From: an uncultured Acidobacteriota bacterium
GTDB lineage: Bacteria > Acidobacteriota > Blastocatellia > Pyrinomonadales > Pyrinomonadaceae
Length of the DNA: 39,166 bases
NCBI GenBank assembly: GCA_902826795.1
Contig: CADEGD010000042.1
Span: 1 to 39,166, forward strand
Direction: 5' to 3'
Of this stretch, positions 22,435-31,187 are shown piece after piece. The notes beneath the pieces were generated by a model that saw only the letters and a program-made list of their open reading frames with translations, made no database searches and was not told the DNA's origin. The translations under genes and the position numbers were made by a program. Position 1 is the first letter of the stretch, and every line of letters starts with the position of its first letter.

Positions 22435-23370
22435 ATGTTCAATTGCGACTCACCCGCAAAGGCATTGTTCACCCCTGCCTATCGGGTCCTTAAAAGTCTT
22501 TGCTTGTTTTCTTTTTTGGTTTTCGTGGCCGCTGCAGCTATACAAGGCCAGACATTTACCGGAGCTAACACCGGCCCCATTCCGGACGCACCCGTATCTC
22601 AAACCTGCGGAGCCCCACTTGACGTGACCTTCGCCGTATCCGGTTATTCCCGTCCGATCGGGTCAGGCTCGGTCAGCTTTACAGTTGACCCAACTCACAC
22701 TTTTGCAGGTGATGTAGTGGTGGCTCTCATCGCTCCTAACGGCGCGACTCATTCAGTTTTCTCGCGTTTAGGTAGAAATTCAGCCGACGCCGGCGACGAA
22801 GGGGACGGCTCACATCTGAGCGGCACCTACGTCTTCAACGACACCGTGGCATCGCCCACTATCTGGACGGCAGCCTCGACCACTGCTGATGGCGTCGTTA
22901 TTCCGGCGGGCACATATCCGACACAATCCAACGCATTTGCCGCCGCCGATTCGCCCGGCCCGCCGGTGACAAGCTTTAACGCATTTCTGGCCTCCATACC
23001 CGCCGCGAATGTGAACGGAACTTGGACGCTGCGATTTACCGATTGCTTCGATTTTCTGACCGGCGGCATTTCGGCGGCTTCGCTCACTTTTCTTACGACC
23101 ACTGCCGGTGACGTATCGCTCTCCGGACGCGTAACGACAGCCAACGGAGCCGGAATACGCGGCGTGGTCGTGACCATTTCGGGCGGTAATCTCGAGAGTC
23201 CGATCAGCACCACGTCGAGCTCGTTCGGAAGATACACCTTCAACCAGTTGGACGCCGGGCAAAGTTACGTCGTCAGCGTATCTGGGAGAAGATATACCTT
23301 CGTAAATCCAACGTTGATCGTAAATCTTGAAGACAACGCCCAGAATGTGGACTTCGTCGCGAGGCCGTGA
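22435..23370 (+). CDS. Secreted protein with P-domain-like and carboxypeptidase-regulatory-like domains
   Basis: 311 residues. A signal peptide (LKSLCLFSFLVFVAAAAIQGQ) ends near 40. Residues about 45-222 resemble a proprotein-convertase P domain: VDPTHTFAGDVVVALIAPNG, GTYVFNDTVAS and the closing VNGTWTLRFTDCFDFLTGGISAASLTF. The last 85 residues are a carboxypeptidase-regulatory-like beta-sandwich (LSGRVTTANGAGIRGVVVTI, SSFGRYTFNQLDAGQSYVVSV, RRYTFVNPTLIV). Both domains are common on secreted proteins as adhesion or folding modules; no catalytic domain is present. The same C-terminal domain type ends the protein at 31188-33302. AGGAG precedes the ATG, a promoter-like site lies upstream, and a strong terminator follows. 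Confidence 0.85.
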   Translation: MFNCDSPAKALFTPAYRVLKSLCLFSFLVFVAAAAIQGQTFTGANTGPIPDAPVSQTCGAPLDVTFAVSGYSRPIGSGSVSFTVDPTHTFAGDVVVALIAPNGATHSVFSRLGRNSADAGDEGDGSHLSGTYVFNDTVASPTIWTAASTTADGVVIPAGTYPTQSNAFAAADSPGPPVTSFNAFLASIPAANVNGTWTLRFTDCFDFLTGGISAASLTFLTTTAGDVSLSGRVTTANGAGIRGVVVTISGGNLESPISTTSSSFGRYTFNQLDAGQSYVVSVSGRRYTFVNPTLIVNLEDNAQNVDFVARP

Positions 23371-23394
23371 GGATCGTGACAAGTTGATCGATCG

Positions 23395-23440
23395 GCGGCC
23401 GGCTAAGGTTTAATTATGATCTTGCCGGCCGCTTTTGTTT
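23395..23440 (+). terminator. Rho-independent terminator
   Basis: GCGGCCGGC (23395-23403) and GCCGGCCGC (23424-23432) form a perfect 9-bp stem with a 20-nt loop, followed by TTTTGTTT. It serves the plus-strand secreted-protein gene and stands between convergent genes. Confidence 0.85.
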
Positions 23441-23486
23441 CGGTTGTCTAGGTAAGCGTTGGTGGAAGATGTCCCAAAGTCTGATC

Positions 23487-25157
23487 TTACTTTCGAACGT
23501 AAACGTTGTACGTATATTTGAGTTCTTTTTCGCCTGGCGGGATCTTGACGGTCCACTTGATCACTGAGTTCGAGTTGACGCTCTGTAGGTTTAGGCCGCT
23601 CTTTGTGATCTTTCCTTCATCGCTCGCACTTTCAACCTGCCCGACCAGATTTCTCGTCAATACGAGTTCGACAGGCTCTTTCTGCACGTTACGAATCTTC
23701 AGCGTGCCCTCGACCGTCACCAGGTCAAACTCGGCGTCGTATCCGTTTACGCGAAGCTTCTCTCTTGTCCTCGTCTTTTCTTCGAGCGAGTGCGAACCCA
23801 AAATCTCCGTCGCCGGAGTGACGCGCAGCACTTCTTCACCGCCAATTCCCGTAAATTTCAAAAGATCTTGGCCAAGCGGTTTCCAATCTCGAAAGCTGAT
23901 CGCCGGAGCCGTCGTCCACGGCATTCCGGTCGTATTCTTTAATCGTAATGCGTACCAGATCTTGGTCGTCAGATCCTGAAGCGAGTTGATCGGCTGCGAA
24001 GAGTAACTTGGATTAAGGTAGCGCTGCTGGATATCGCCGACATCGTTGATCGTCCATTCGAAAACTTCGCTGCATGGAACGGTCAACGAAAAGAGCCGCG
24101 TGGTCGCCCGCTCGCCCTTTTTTAGTGCGAGAAGATTTGTTTGGTAAAGATAGAGTTGCTCGGCCGAAAACGAGGTCGAGCGTTCTTCGCCTTCGATCGT
24201 CGGCGAGGCGTCGTCAACGCTGGTAGACTCTGCACTCGTCATCACCTGCGAGCTGATCGCGTTCGACATATCGCGGCGTCGCCTATCGCTATCGAAATTA
24301 CTTGAGACTCCCGCAAAGGCCGTGTTGATCGAAAGCGGCGAAGCAGTGTCCTGAAAAAGAAAATGCGGAACGCCGACGACGAAGTTGATCTCGGTGTTCT
24401 TTAGGTCCGCAAGATCGTTGACCACGTTCGCTTCAAGCTCAAGTTTTGCTTCCTTGATCGGATTGCCCTTTACCTCAACGCGATACGCCGGTATCCAGCG
24501 AATCCCGCGTTCCAAAGCCGCGATTCCGACGTTCACGGGCTGTCCATCCTTCGCCCCGCTAGTTTTGATCCCGAGCCTTACAAGTTTCTCCTTCTTCGGC
24601 TTGAGCATATTTGGCTGGGCATCCAGAAATTCGATCTTTCGCGCAGACGCGGCCGGCAACAGCATGACTCCGCTCTCTGTCTTGACAGACAAGGTTATCA
24701 GGCCCAGGTCATACCGTCCGCGATATCCGCCTTCGGCGTTAGTCTCGTTCTGAAAACCGCGATACCTGCTAATGATCTCGTACGTTCCCTCATAGACCTT
24801 GTTTGCGTTGTAATCGTCAACGAATCGGATCCGCCTGCCTTCGTTTGCGATCAGAAACTCGGCGATATCTTCGACCCTTTCCGTGTTGGTGGAACTCAAG
24901 AATTCAGATGCGAGCAACTGGTCGACTTTAACGTTGGGTGAAGTCGAGTAGCCCCAGACCGTTCCCAACACTCCAACAGGCGTGTTCGTCGTGTATATCC
25001 AGTTTGCATTCGGACTAGCTTCGCCTTCCCGGTAAGTGAAAGCGTAACCGTTCTTAAAAACCGCTACGCGTTTGATCTCAGGCGAGAATGTTTTCTCTTG
25101 GCCGAAAACGCTTGCACAGCACAAAACTACCGTCAGGAGAAATGCGGGCTTTTTCAT
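23487..25157 (-). CDS. Secreted protein with DUF4139-like C-terminal region
   Basis: About 556 residues from the ATG at 25157, which has GGAAA 9 nt upstream; an in-frame TTG lies 5 codons earlier. A signal peptide (KKPAFLLTVVLCCASVFGQ) leads to a beta-rich protein beginning IKRVAVFKNGYAFTYREGEA. The centre (LVRLGIKTSGAKDGQPVNVGIAALERGIRWIPAYRVEV) and the end (VELVLTRNLVGQVES, NSVIKWTVKIPPGEKELKYTYNVYV) resemble the DUF4139 family of bacterial surface proteins. That assignment is by resemblance only. It has a Ser/Thr-rich loop near 300-330. No enzyme motif is visible. It stands alone on its strand, between a terminator and a decayed IS30 element. Confidence 0.75.
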   Translation of the reverse strand: MKKPAFLLTVVLCCASVFGQEKTFSPEIKRVAVFKNGYAFTYREGEASPNANWIYTTNTPVGVLGTVWGYSTSPNVKVDQLLASEFLSSTNTERVEDIAEFLIANEGRRIRFVDDYNANKVYEGTYEIISRYRGFQNETNAEGGYRGRYDLGLITLSVKTESGVMLLPAASARKIEFLDAQPNMLKPKKEKLVRLGIKTSGAKDGQPVNVGIAALERGIRWIPAYRVEVKGNPIKEAKLELEANVVNDLADLKNTEINFVVGVPHFLFQDTASPLSINTAFAGVSSNFDSDRRRRDMSNAISSQVMTSAESTSVDDASPTIEGEERSTSFSAEQLYLYQTNLLALKKGERATTRLFSLTVPCSEVFEWTINDVGDIQQRYLNPSYSSQPINSLQDLTTKIWYALRLKNTTGMPWTTAPAISFRDWKPLGQDLLKFTGIGGEEVLRVTPATEILGSHSLEEKTRTREKLRVNGYDAEFDLVTVEGTLKIRNVQKEPVELVLTRNLVGQVESASDEGKITKSGLNLQSVNSNSVIKWTVKIPPGEKELKYTYNVYVRK

Positions 25158-25310
25158 ATTGTTTGTTTCCAATATTGATGCAGGTCAAAGCCGAAAGCGT
25201 TCGCTCACCTGAAAATATATATTCGGGCTTGAACGCGCCTTGACGCCGATACTTAGGTGAACGAACATCTGGCGGAAAATTGCAGGTTAAAACGAAGAAA
25301 GCTTAGCTTA

Positions 25311-25687
25311 AGGAATCAACACGATCTTGCCCGCCGCTTTATTTTTATAGATATGAAGATATATCGTCTCGTGGCTCACGCACCCACAGCCTTCCAGCTT
25401 GAGCCTCTTGATATCTGCTCCGGGCTCCAGTCTCGTACGAGCAGCGACTCCACTCTCATCCATGTATCGTGATCGATCCGCTTCTTCAGCTTTCCCGCAT
25501 GCCGGCCCATCGCCACCGCGACCGCCCAGCTCGGATTGTATCTATACCGCGTGCTGTTTCGCTTTATCTCTCGCGTCACCGTCGATCGGTGTACCTTTAT
25601 CTCTTTGCGATCTCGCTCCGCTTCATTCCGATTCTCAAGCCGGCTTCTATCTGGTACCTTTGCTTTGCTCCGGTGTAAATTATTTAT
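25311..25687 (-). pseudogene. Decayed IS30-family transposase, N-terminal part
   Basis: Reading minus-strand frames piecewise gives a clear IS30 N-terminus: RYQIEAGLRIGMKRSEIAK, then VHRSTVTREIKRNSTRYRYNP, a run to RVESLLVRDWSPEQIS, and finally RLKLEGCGCVSHETIYLHIY. The pieces lie in different frames, so single-base deletions must have occurred near 25605 and near 25407, and probably another near the start codon (an AAAGGAG lies at 25701-25708). The DDE catalytic core is absent: homology stops at KNKAAGK near 25321. About 120 of the usual 320 or more residues remain. The element is dead and could only be mobilised in trans. Confidence 0.85.
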
Positions 25688-25768
25688 AGCTTATGATGTG
25701 CTCCTTTTGATCTCGCAGTTAAAAGAACGCATCAAATCTACTCCAACTTACCCTTTCCTGCGATCTTC

Positions 25769-25796
25769 AAAAGTTGCACTTATCATCTGAATTCAG
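25769..25796. mobile_element. Possible terminal end of the IS30 remnant
   Basis: On the plus strand AAAGTTGCACTTATCATCTGAATTC-like sequence lies upstream of the transposase remnant, where the IS end should be. IS30-family ends often contain a GTTGCACTT-type motif; this is from memory. The opposite end was not found, presumably deleted. Confidence 0.35.
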
Positions 25797-25814
25797 GCGG
25801 CCCGGGCTTTGTCG

Positions 25815-25839
25815 CTCGGGTTAATCGTTGAAACCCGAG
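25815..25839 (+). promoter_or_regulatory. Stem-loop in the nrdJ upstream region
   Basis: CTCGGGTT (25815-25822) pairs perfectly with AACCCGAG (25832-25839) around a 9-nt loop. No U tract follows. It lies about 225 nt upstream of the nrdJ start. Confidence 0.45.
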
Positions 25840-25954
25840 AGGTGAGGATGGGTTTAAATTACGTCCCGATTCAAGAGTGAGAACTTGTGGGACGCCTGTG
25901 GAGAAGTTAGTACTGAGACTGGCTGTAAGTTGTTGAAAGTTGGTGTAAGTCTTA

Positions 25955-25980
25955 GATCTTAAGTCAAATGACTCAAGATC
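25955..25980 (+). promoter_or_regulatory. Second stem-loop in the nrdJ upstream region
   Basis: GATCTTAAGTC (25955-25965) and GACTCAAGATC (25970-25980) pair with one mismatch around AAAT. It is 83 nt before the nrdJ ATG. No NrdR box or cobalamin-riboswitch consensus is visible. Confidence 0.4.
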
Positions 25981-26063
25981 ACCCTCGCGAAATGTTTCGA
26001 CTCAAACAACTTACGAGACGCAAGCGAAGGATGAACTGGTAAAATAGAGTTGGAGAAATCGAG

Positions 26064-28601
26064 ATGTCTACTGCCTTCGAAAAAATGATAGCGACCGAAG
26101 ACCTCGGAGCGAGCGGGATCGCAGGTAACTTTAAGGCCCAGTTCAAACCGCTCGGTCTGAACGCCCAAAAGGTTGTAGCCAAGCGATACTCGGCGAAAGA
26201 TGAAAAGGGCGAGCCGTATGAGACGTGGCATGACATCGTGAAACGCGTGGTCGGACACGTTGCGACAGCCGAAACGGACCCGGAAAAACGTATCGAATTC
26301 TCGCGAGCGATGTCAGCGGTCATGCTCGCCCGCGAGTTCATTCCGAATACGCCGTGCCTGGTAAACGCAGGAAAGCCAAAAGGCCAGCTCGCGGCCTGTT
26401 TCGTGCTGAATGTTCCGGATTCGATCGAAGGAATCATGGAGCACGCTCAGAACGTCGCGGTGATACACCAGACCGGCGGCGGAACGGGGATGACGTATGA
26501 GTTCGTCCGGCCGGCGGGTTCGATGGTCAATTCAACTCGAGGTGTCGCCAGCGGGCCGGTTAGTTTCATGAATATCGTCAACCAGACGACAGAGGTAGTG
26601 AAGCAAGGCGGAGTTCGACGTGGAGCGAATATGGGGATCATGTCTGTAAAGCACCCGGACGTGCTCCGATTTATCCACGCCAAGAATGATCAGACGAGCC
26701 TGACGAACTTCAATATCTCGGTCACCGTTACAGACCTTTTCATGGATGCGGTTGACGGACGAACATGGTTCCAAACCGAGTTCGAAGGTCAGCCTTGGAA
26801 CGATCCGATCTTCGATTCGGTGACGGGTACGGATTACGTCGTGTACCGAAAAGCTGACGGAAGCACGGCAACCTTCGCCGACAAACTCGCGTTCGAGTCG
26901 GCCGACCTTTCCGAATGCACGATCGAACAACCGCCGCTTCCGGGAATGGTCTACGCACCCGACATCTGGAATCGTATCATCGCTTCTGCTCACAAATACG
27001 CCGAGCCGGGCATCATCTTCATCGACGAAGTTAACCGCCACAATCACATGCAGGCCTCGATGGGGCCGATCTTCGCGTGTAATCCGTGCGGCGAACAGAT
27101 GCTTCACTTTAACAATTCCTGCAATCTTGGCTCGATCGACGTTGCAAAGTTTGTAAGCGAGGATGCGGACAAGAATGTCCGCGTTCCATCTTCGGCGGAC
27201 AAGGATCTCTGCGTTCAAAATATTGACTGGGATCGGCTCGGGTCGGTTGCGCGGCTGTCGACACGGTTCCTCGATAATGTCGTTGACGCAGGCTACTTCC
27301 CTTTGCCGGAGATAGAGGATGTCGTTAAGCGAACGAGGCCGGTCGGGCTTGGAATAATGGGATTCGCCGATCTTTGCCTGAAGCTAGGCATCAATTACGG
27401 CAGCGACGAATCGCTCGACCTTATAGAAACGGTCATGAAATTCATCCGCCGCGAAGCATGGATGGCATCGATGCAGATCGGCGCGGAGAAAGGTGTGTTT
27501 CCCGAACTCGAAAAGAACCGCGAATCGTATGCGAAATTTCTCTATGACGAGGTCGGTATCTCACGAGATGTTCCGTTGACGCCACGAAATTACGAGGTAA
27601 CAACTATTGCCCCGACCGGTACGATCTCGCTCGTCGCCGAAACCTCGTCAGGAATCGAGCCTAATTTCTCATGGGCTTATGTTCGACAGGACACGCTCGG
27701 CACGCGGACTTATGTTCATACGCTGGCCGCTGAGGCTCTCGGTATCGAAGTCGACCAGACAGATGAAGAGTCAATCAAATTTGCTGCCGAGTATGTTGTC
27801 GAGCACGAAGACGAGTTGCCGAAGGAGTTTATCTCAGCGATGTCGATCAATTCGCTTCAGCACGTAAAAGTCCTCGCCGCCGCCCAAAAACACGTCGACA
27901 ATTCGATCTCCAAAACCTGTAACGGCGCTAAGAACGACACGGTCGAATCGGTCGACGAACTTTACCATCTCGCCCGCGAACTAGGCTGCAAGGCCGTCAG
28001 CTACTACCGCGACGGCAGCCGCGAGGGGCAGGTTTTGAATACTATGCAGAAGTCAGTACCACCTGCGGTAGCGGGTGGTTCGTCGGAGTCTAACAAGACT
28101 CCTACGACCACGACAGAACGTGTTGAGCGTCCGCGTGAACTGCAGGGCTCGACCTGGCGGATCGCTTTCGAGAATCAGAACTTATACGTAACCGTCAACC
28201 ACGATGGGGAGAGAATTCTGGAGATCTTCGTCGCAGGCCCGATAAGCGCAGGCGTAGGTCTGCTAGCCTCAAAAATGCTTCGCGGCGGCTTCGACGTTCA
28301 GGAGGTCGCACGCAGCCTCAACAAGGTGACTGGAACTCACGCCGTCTGGTTCAACGAACGGCTGTTGACTTCGCCCGAACAAGCGGTCGCGGAATGCTTA
28401 TTCGTGATCGATCGGCGACTGAAGAATCTGCCCGCGTCCGCACGTCAGATCAGCAAGATGCAATCATCGGCAGCTATTACCGACAACATCTACGACGAAA
28501 TGTCCACGCTGATCGGCGAATGTCCCGAGTGCCGCGGCCAGCTTGAACACGCCTCAGGGTGTGACTTCTGTCGCGATTGCGGTTATTCGAAGTGTAAGTG
28601 A
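26064..28601 (+). CDS. nrdJ: Adenosylcobalamin-dependent ribonucleotide reductase, class II
   Basis: 845 residues. The catalytic core has C112 in [47 protein letters not shown], the radical cysteine loop NPCGEQ (C342, E344) and NSCNLGS (C353). This set matches B12-dependent NrdJ, which reduces ribonucleotides to deoxyribonucleotides without oxygen. The C-terminal tail has a cysteine-rich zinc-like motif CPECRGQ...[13 protein letters not shown] linker at about 660-690 contains PPAVAGGSS, encoded by a palindromic repeat (28059-28078); it is unlike the rest and looks inserted. No ATP-cone is evident at the N-terminus. Its stop is 8 bp from the convergent toxin pseudogene. No class I partner subunit or nrdR lies nearby. 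Confidence 0.95.
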   Translation: MSTAFEKMIATEDLGASGIAGNFKAQFKPLGLNAQKVVAKRYSAKDEKGEPYETWHDIVKRVVGHVATAETDPEKRIEFSRAMSAVMLAREFIPNTPCLVNAGKPKGQLAACFVLNVPDSIEGIMEHAQNVAVIHQTGGGTGMTYEFVRPAGSMVNSTRGVASGPVSFMNIVNQTTEVVKQGGVRRGANMGIMSVKHPDVLRFIHAKNDQTSLTNFNISVTVTDLFMDAVDGRTWFQTEFEGQPWNDPIFDSVTGTDYVVYRKADGSTATFADKLAFESADLSECTIEQPPLPGMVYAPDIWNRIIASAHKYAEPGIIFIDEVNRHNHMQASMGPIFACNPCGEQMLHFNNSCNLGSIDVAKFVSEDADKNVRVPSSADKDLCVQNIDWDRLGSVARLSTRFLDNVVDAGYFPLPEIEDVVKRTRPVGLGIMGFADLCLKLGINYGSDESLDLIETVMKFIRREAWMASMQIGAEKGVFPELEKNRESYAKFLYDEVGISRDVPLTPRNYEVTTIAPTGTISLVAETSSGIEPNFSWAYVRQDTLGTRTYVHTLAAEALGIEVDQTDEESIKFAAEYVVEHEDELPKEFISAMSINSLQHVKVLAAAQKHVDNSISKTCNGAKNDTVESVDELYHLARELGCKAVSYYRDGSREGQVLNTMQKSVPPAVAGGSSESNKTPTTTTERVERPRELQGSTWRIAFENQNLYVTVNHDGERILEIFVAGPISAGVGLLASKMLRGGFDVQEVARSLNKVTGTHAVWFNERLLTSPEQAVAECLFVIDRRLKNLPASARQISKMQSSAAITDNIYDEMSTLIGECPECRGQLEHASGCDFCRDCGYSKCK
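28059..28078. repeat. In-frame palindromic repeat inside nrdJ
   Basis: CCACCTGC (28059-28066), GGTA loop, GCGGGTGG (28071-28078): a palindrome with one wobble pair, coding for PPAVAGG in the NrdJ linker. Related to 22162-22181. Confidence 0.7.
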
Positions 28602-28609
28602 TGGAAGTC

Positions 28610-28867
28610 TTAGTATGTTGATTCGTTCCTTCGTTTTACTTCCACGATGAAGACAAACAGCGTCTTGTCTTGTATTTGATATACGATCCGATAATTTCCT
28701 ACCCTAAACCGGAAATACTCGGAGTAGTAGACAAGTTTTTTGTACCCGTGCGGTCGTGGAGCGTTTCCTAGAGCCTCGACTGCGTCCAGGATATTTTGTT
28801 TGTCGCGTTTTGATAGTCTCGAAATCTAACGGGCGGCCTCTTTGGAAATCTCAACGCAATATTTCAT
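28610..28867 (-). pseudogene. RelE/ParE-family toxin interrupted by a nonsense codon
   Basis: Starting at the ATG at 28867, the frame reads MKYCVEISKEAAR then TAG (28826-28828), then continues in the same frame without any other stop: ISRLSKRDKQNILDAVEAL, NAPRPHGYKKLVYYSEYFRFRVGNYRIVYQIQ, and TLFVFIVEVKRRNESTY to a TAA at 28610-28612. This is a full-length RelE-like toxin (about 85 residues) with the family motif YRFRVGNYRIVY-type core intact. Only codon 14 is broken, probably a single base change from a sense codon such as CAG or AAG. The ATG overlaps the antitoxin stop (ATGA), the usual coupling. A sequencing error or read-through cannot be excluded. Confidence 0.85.
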
Positions 28868-29118
28868 AGACCGAATTTTTTGCGAAGGTCATCAACCGTG
28901 TAGCTTACGCCGGTACGCTCGTACTCAGCTACAACACGGTCTGCCGATTGCCCGTCGCGAATGTCTTCCATTTGCTGACGAGTGAGTTTCGCTCGATTGT
29001 TTCGGAGGCGAACGGCTGAATCTTCCAAAGTTTCAAGAAGGGCTTCGGCCTCAGCTACATTTGATAACACATACCGCCGGGTTTTTCTGGTTGGAATGTC
29101 TATAACGATCTGTCCCAT
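28864..29118 (-). CDS. Antitoxin of a RelE/ParE-type toxin-antitoxin pair
   Basis: About 84 residues from the ATG at 29118; an earlier ATG at 29142 is possible but the homologous start is likely MGQIVIDIP. The N-terminal region QIVIDIPTRKTRRYVLSNVAEAEALLETLEDSAVRL should form a ribbon/helix dimer, and the C-terminal ADRVVAEYERTGVSYTVDDLRKKFGL should wrap the toxin. It precedes and overlaps the toxin frame by 4 bp. With the toxin carrying a nonsense codon, this gene may be a leftover or may act as a stand-alone repressor. It follows the polyferredoxin gene on the same strand. Confidence 0.8.
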   Translation of the reverse strand: MGQIVIDIPTRKTRRYVLSNVAEAEALLETLEDSAVRLRNNRAKLTRQQMEDIRDGQSADRVVAEYERTGVSYTVDDLRKKFGL

Positions 29119-29141
29119 ACGCCTAAACCATAACATACGCA

Positions 29142-31067
29142 TTACCGGGCAGGTGGTATGTCGAGCAGCCGGCGAGCCTTCAGTTGCGGGTCGAGTGCGA
29201 TCGCTCTGTCAAAATTTTTCTCGGCGAGTTCCGCCATGCCGAGATTTTGCAGACGCTGGCCGATCATCCAAAAAAAGTATGCGTCAGCGGGGGAATTTCC
29301 GGCCGCCGTTGCTTCGAATTCCGATGCTCGTTTGGGATCACCGCCCGCGGAATAGGCACCGGATAGAAAATAGTTGGCGAGCACGCTTTTTGAATTTTTG
29401 CCGGATGCCAACTCCCACGCCTGAACGGCTTCGGCCCGCCGACCGAGGCGCCATAGCGCCTCGCCTTTTTCTTCGAAAGCGACTGCCATGGACGGCTGAT
29501 CGGCGACAACTTTTTCGAGGTCGACGAGCGATTCGCCCGGCCGTCCGAGCCGATTTAGGATCGCGCCTCGATAGTAAAGGCTCAGCGTTTTCGCCTGGCC
29601 TTCCTGCTTTTCAGATGTTCGCTGTAAAAGGTCGATCGCCGTACCTGAATTCCCCGAAAGATATTCCAGCCACGCATGTTTTGAGATCGCCGGAACGTTG
29701 GTCAACAAAGCTATCCGATCGGCGTTTCGAAAACTGTCGCGGCCTTGCTCGACATTATTTTTATCGGTCGGACGCAGCCAAGTCTGCGGATTTGGTTGGG
29801 ACAATGCCAGTTCGTCTGGAAGCGTCACGGATTCGAAAGCCTTTGCACCGGCCGATTCAAAATATCTTACTAACCCACTATGAGCGTTGAGCCCCAGCCA
29901 GATAATCCCAAAGGCCGTAAAGATCCACCCCGCGAGAGTAACCTTACCTTTCGAGCGGAGATTCCATCGATAGAACGAAAGATCGGTCGACCGAAACAAC
30001 CTCAAGAGCCGGAGAAACAGGTATGTGCTTACGATCGCGATGCCGATCGCCATCAGCATCGGGACGACCTGATATACATCCCAAACAGCGAACAACGCGG
30101 CGGCAAATACTACAGCTCCGGCGATCTCTTCCGGCCAGGTGATGGAATAGTTTTTAGAAACCTGGTCGCTATCGCTCGCGGTTCTGACAAGAAAGGATGG
30201 CTTTCCGAATCCAAAATACAATGCATCGTTTGGGCAGACACTAACGCAGTCCATACATTTCATGCAGCCCGGATCGACGACCATGCCGTATTGCTTGACC
30301 TCGGCGTGGACTATCACGTTCGACGTGCATGTCGCGGTGCAATGGCCGCAGGAATTGCATGCATCCGTGACCCGGATTCGTCCCGGAGCGATCTTGTCGG
30401 CAACGCCGAAGAACCCTCCATATGGACATCCGTAAGTACAGAAACCTTTCGAACCAAGGAAGTAAACGGTGACGAAACCGCAGACGAAGAGGAATGGGAT
30501 GGCGATCCAAACAGGCGGGAAAGTCGCCCAGAAATCGGTGACGATAATGTGATTCGTAAAATACGGGATCAGCGGCTCAGATGCAGGTTTGACGATCCAA
30601 CGAGCCACTGTCGGCCAGACGAACATGTAGAGCGCGAAGATCAGCGGTATATAGATAAGTATTCGAGACCGAAACGGACGCGGCTTAAGTCCGATCTTTT
30701 TGAGCACCCATGCGCAAGCATCCTGAAGGGCGAGCACGTGACAACCCCAGCCGCAAACAAATCTGCCGAAGATAAGAGTCGCCAGAATCGCGAGCGAGAA
30801 GAAAATGAATCCCGCGTTCACGGCTCCCGTCTGCAACGTGTGCATCGCTTCGGATGGCTCGATCGGCGAAACGGTTTCGCCGGCGTATTTCCACTGAACG
30901 ATGTGTACTGCCATCACGACGTGAAGGGCGATGAGAACTGCGGCTCGACGCCACGCCATGCGGGAATGCCCGACGTTCGACGGCCCCTCAGAAGCCGTCG
31001 CGCTAAGCACTGGAAGGCTTCTTCCGCGGCCTGATCTTTCTGGTTTTGGCTCGCAGCCGGTTTTCAT
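29142..31067 (-). CDS. Membrane polyferredoxin (NapH/CcoG-like) fused to TPR repeats
   Basis: 641 residues. Membrane segments at about 41-56, 83-100, 135-153, 186-204 and two near 315-350, with another near 370-390. The first cysteine pairs are CGWGC (C105, C109) and CTYGC (C210, C214). Two 4Fe-4S ferredoxin motifs follow: C237/C240/C243/C247 and C268/C271/C274/C278. This is the NapH/NosR/CcoG-type integral-membrane iron-sulfur electron carrier. After about residue 440 comes a soluble region of TPR-like repeats (SLYYRGAILNRLGRPGESLVDLEKV, AVAFEEKGEALWRLGRRAEAVQAWELAS, MIGQRLQNLGMAELAEKNFDRAIALDP). The first 36 residues are low-complexity and may be spurious; MAWRRAAVL at 37 is an alternative start. 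The reaction partner is unknown. Confidence 0.88.
   Translation of the reverse strand: MKTGCEPKPERSGRGRSLPVLSATASEGPSNVGHSRMAWRRAAVLIALHVVMAVHIVQWKYAGETVSPIEPSEAMHTLQTGAVNAGFIFFSLAILATLIFGRFVCGWGCHVLALQDACAWVLKKIGLKPRPFRSRILIYIPLIFALYMFVWPTVARWIVKPASEPLIPYFTNHIIVTDFWATFPPVWIAIPFLFVCGFVTVYFLGSKGFCTYGCPYGGFFGVADKIAPGRIRVTDACNSCGHCTATCTSNVIVHAEVKQYGMVVDPGCMKCMDCVSVCPNDALYFGFGKPSFLVRTASDSDQVSKNYSITWPEEIAGAVVFAAALFAVWDVYQVVPMLMAIGIAIVSTYLFLRLLRLFRSTDLSFYRWNLRSKGKVTLAGWIFTAFGIIWLGLNAHSGLVRYFESAGAKAFESVTLPDELALSQPNPQTWLRPTDKNNVEQGRDSFRNADRIALLTNVPAISKHAWLEYLSGNSGTAIDLLQRTSEKQEGQAKTLSLYYRGAILNRLGRPGESLVDLEKVVADQPSMAVAFEEKGEALWRLGRRAEAVQAWELASGKNSKSVLANYFLSGAYSAGGDPKRASEFEATAAGNSPADAYFFWMIGQRLQNLGMAELAEKNFDRAIALDPQLKARRLLDIPPAR
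30978..31000. repeat. Palindrome in the 5' end of the polyferredoxin gene
   Basis: CGACGGC (30978-30984) and GCCGTCG (30994-31000) pair perfectly around a 9-nt loop. It lies in the unusual N-terminal extension (codons about 23-30) of the polyferredoxin gene. Confidence 0.5.
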
Positions 31068-31187
31068 GAAATTCTAAAACTTGAAAAAAGGGTCGAAAAC
31101 AGTGTAAAAGGAATGTACTGGTTCCCGAAACCACAAACACAATAGTCTAGTATCTCGAAGTTAAGTTCATTCGATCTCGGGAGATTT

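Larger units (their letters stand above)
25158..26063. other. Intergenic region with IS30 remains and the nrdJ leader
   Basis: 906 bp without an intact gene. It contains a decayed IS30 transposase (25311-25687), a putative IS end (25769-25796) and two stem-loops ahead of nrdJ (25815-25839 and 25955-25980), all listed separately. The 25173-25310 part holds nothing else I can support. Confidence 0.6.

Noticed and set aside
25800..26063. Cobalamin riboswitch or NrdR box for nrdJ
   Set aside because: No B12-box (GCCACTG) and no paired NrdR boxes found by eye.
29880..31034. Long plus-strand open frame (384 codons) opposite the polyferredoxin gene
   Set aside because: It is antisense to a protein with two perfect 4Fe-4S motifs and membrane segments; its own translation is Arg/Asp-rich without any domain.
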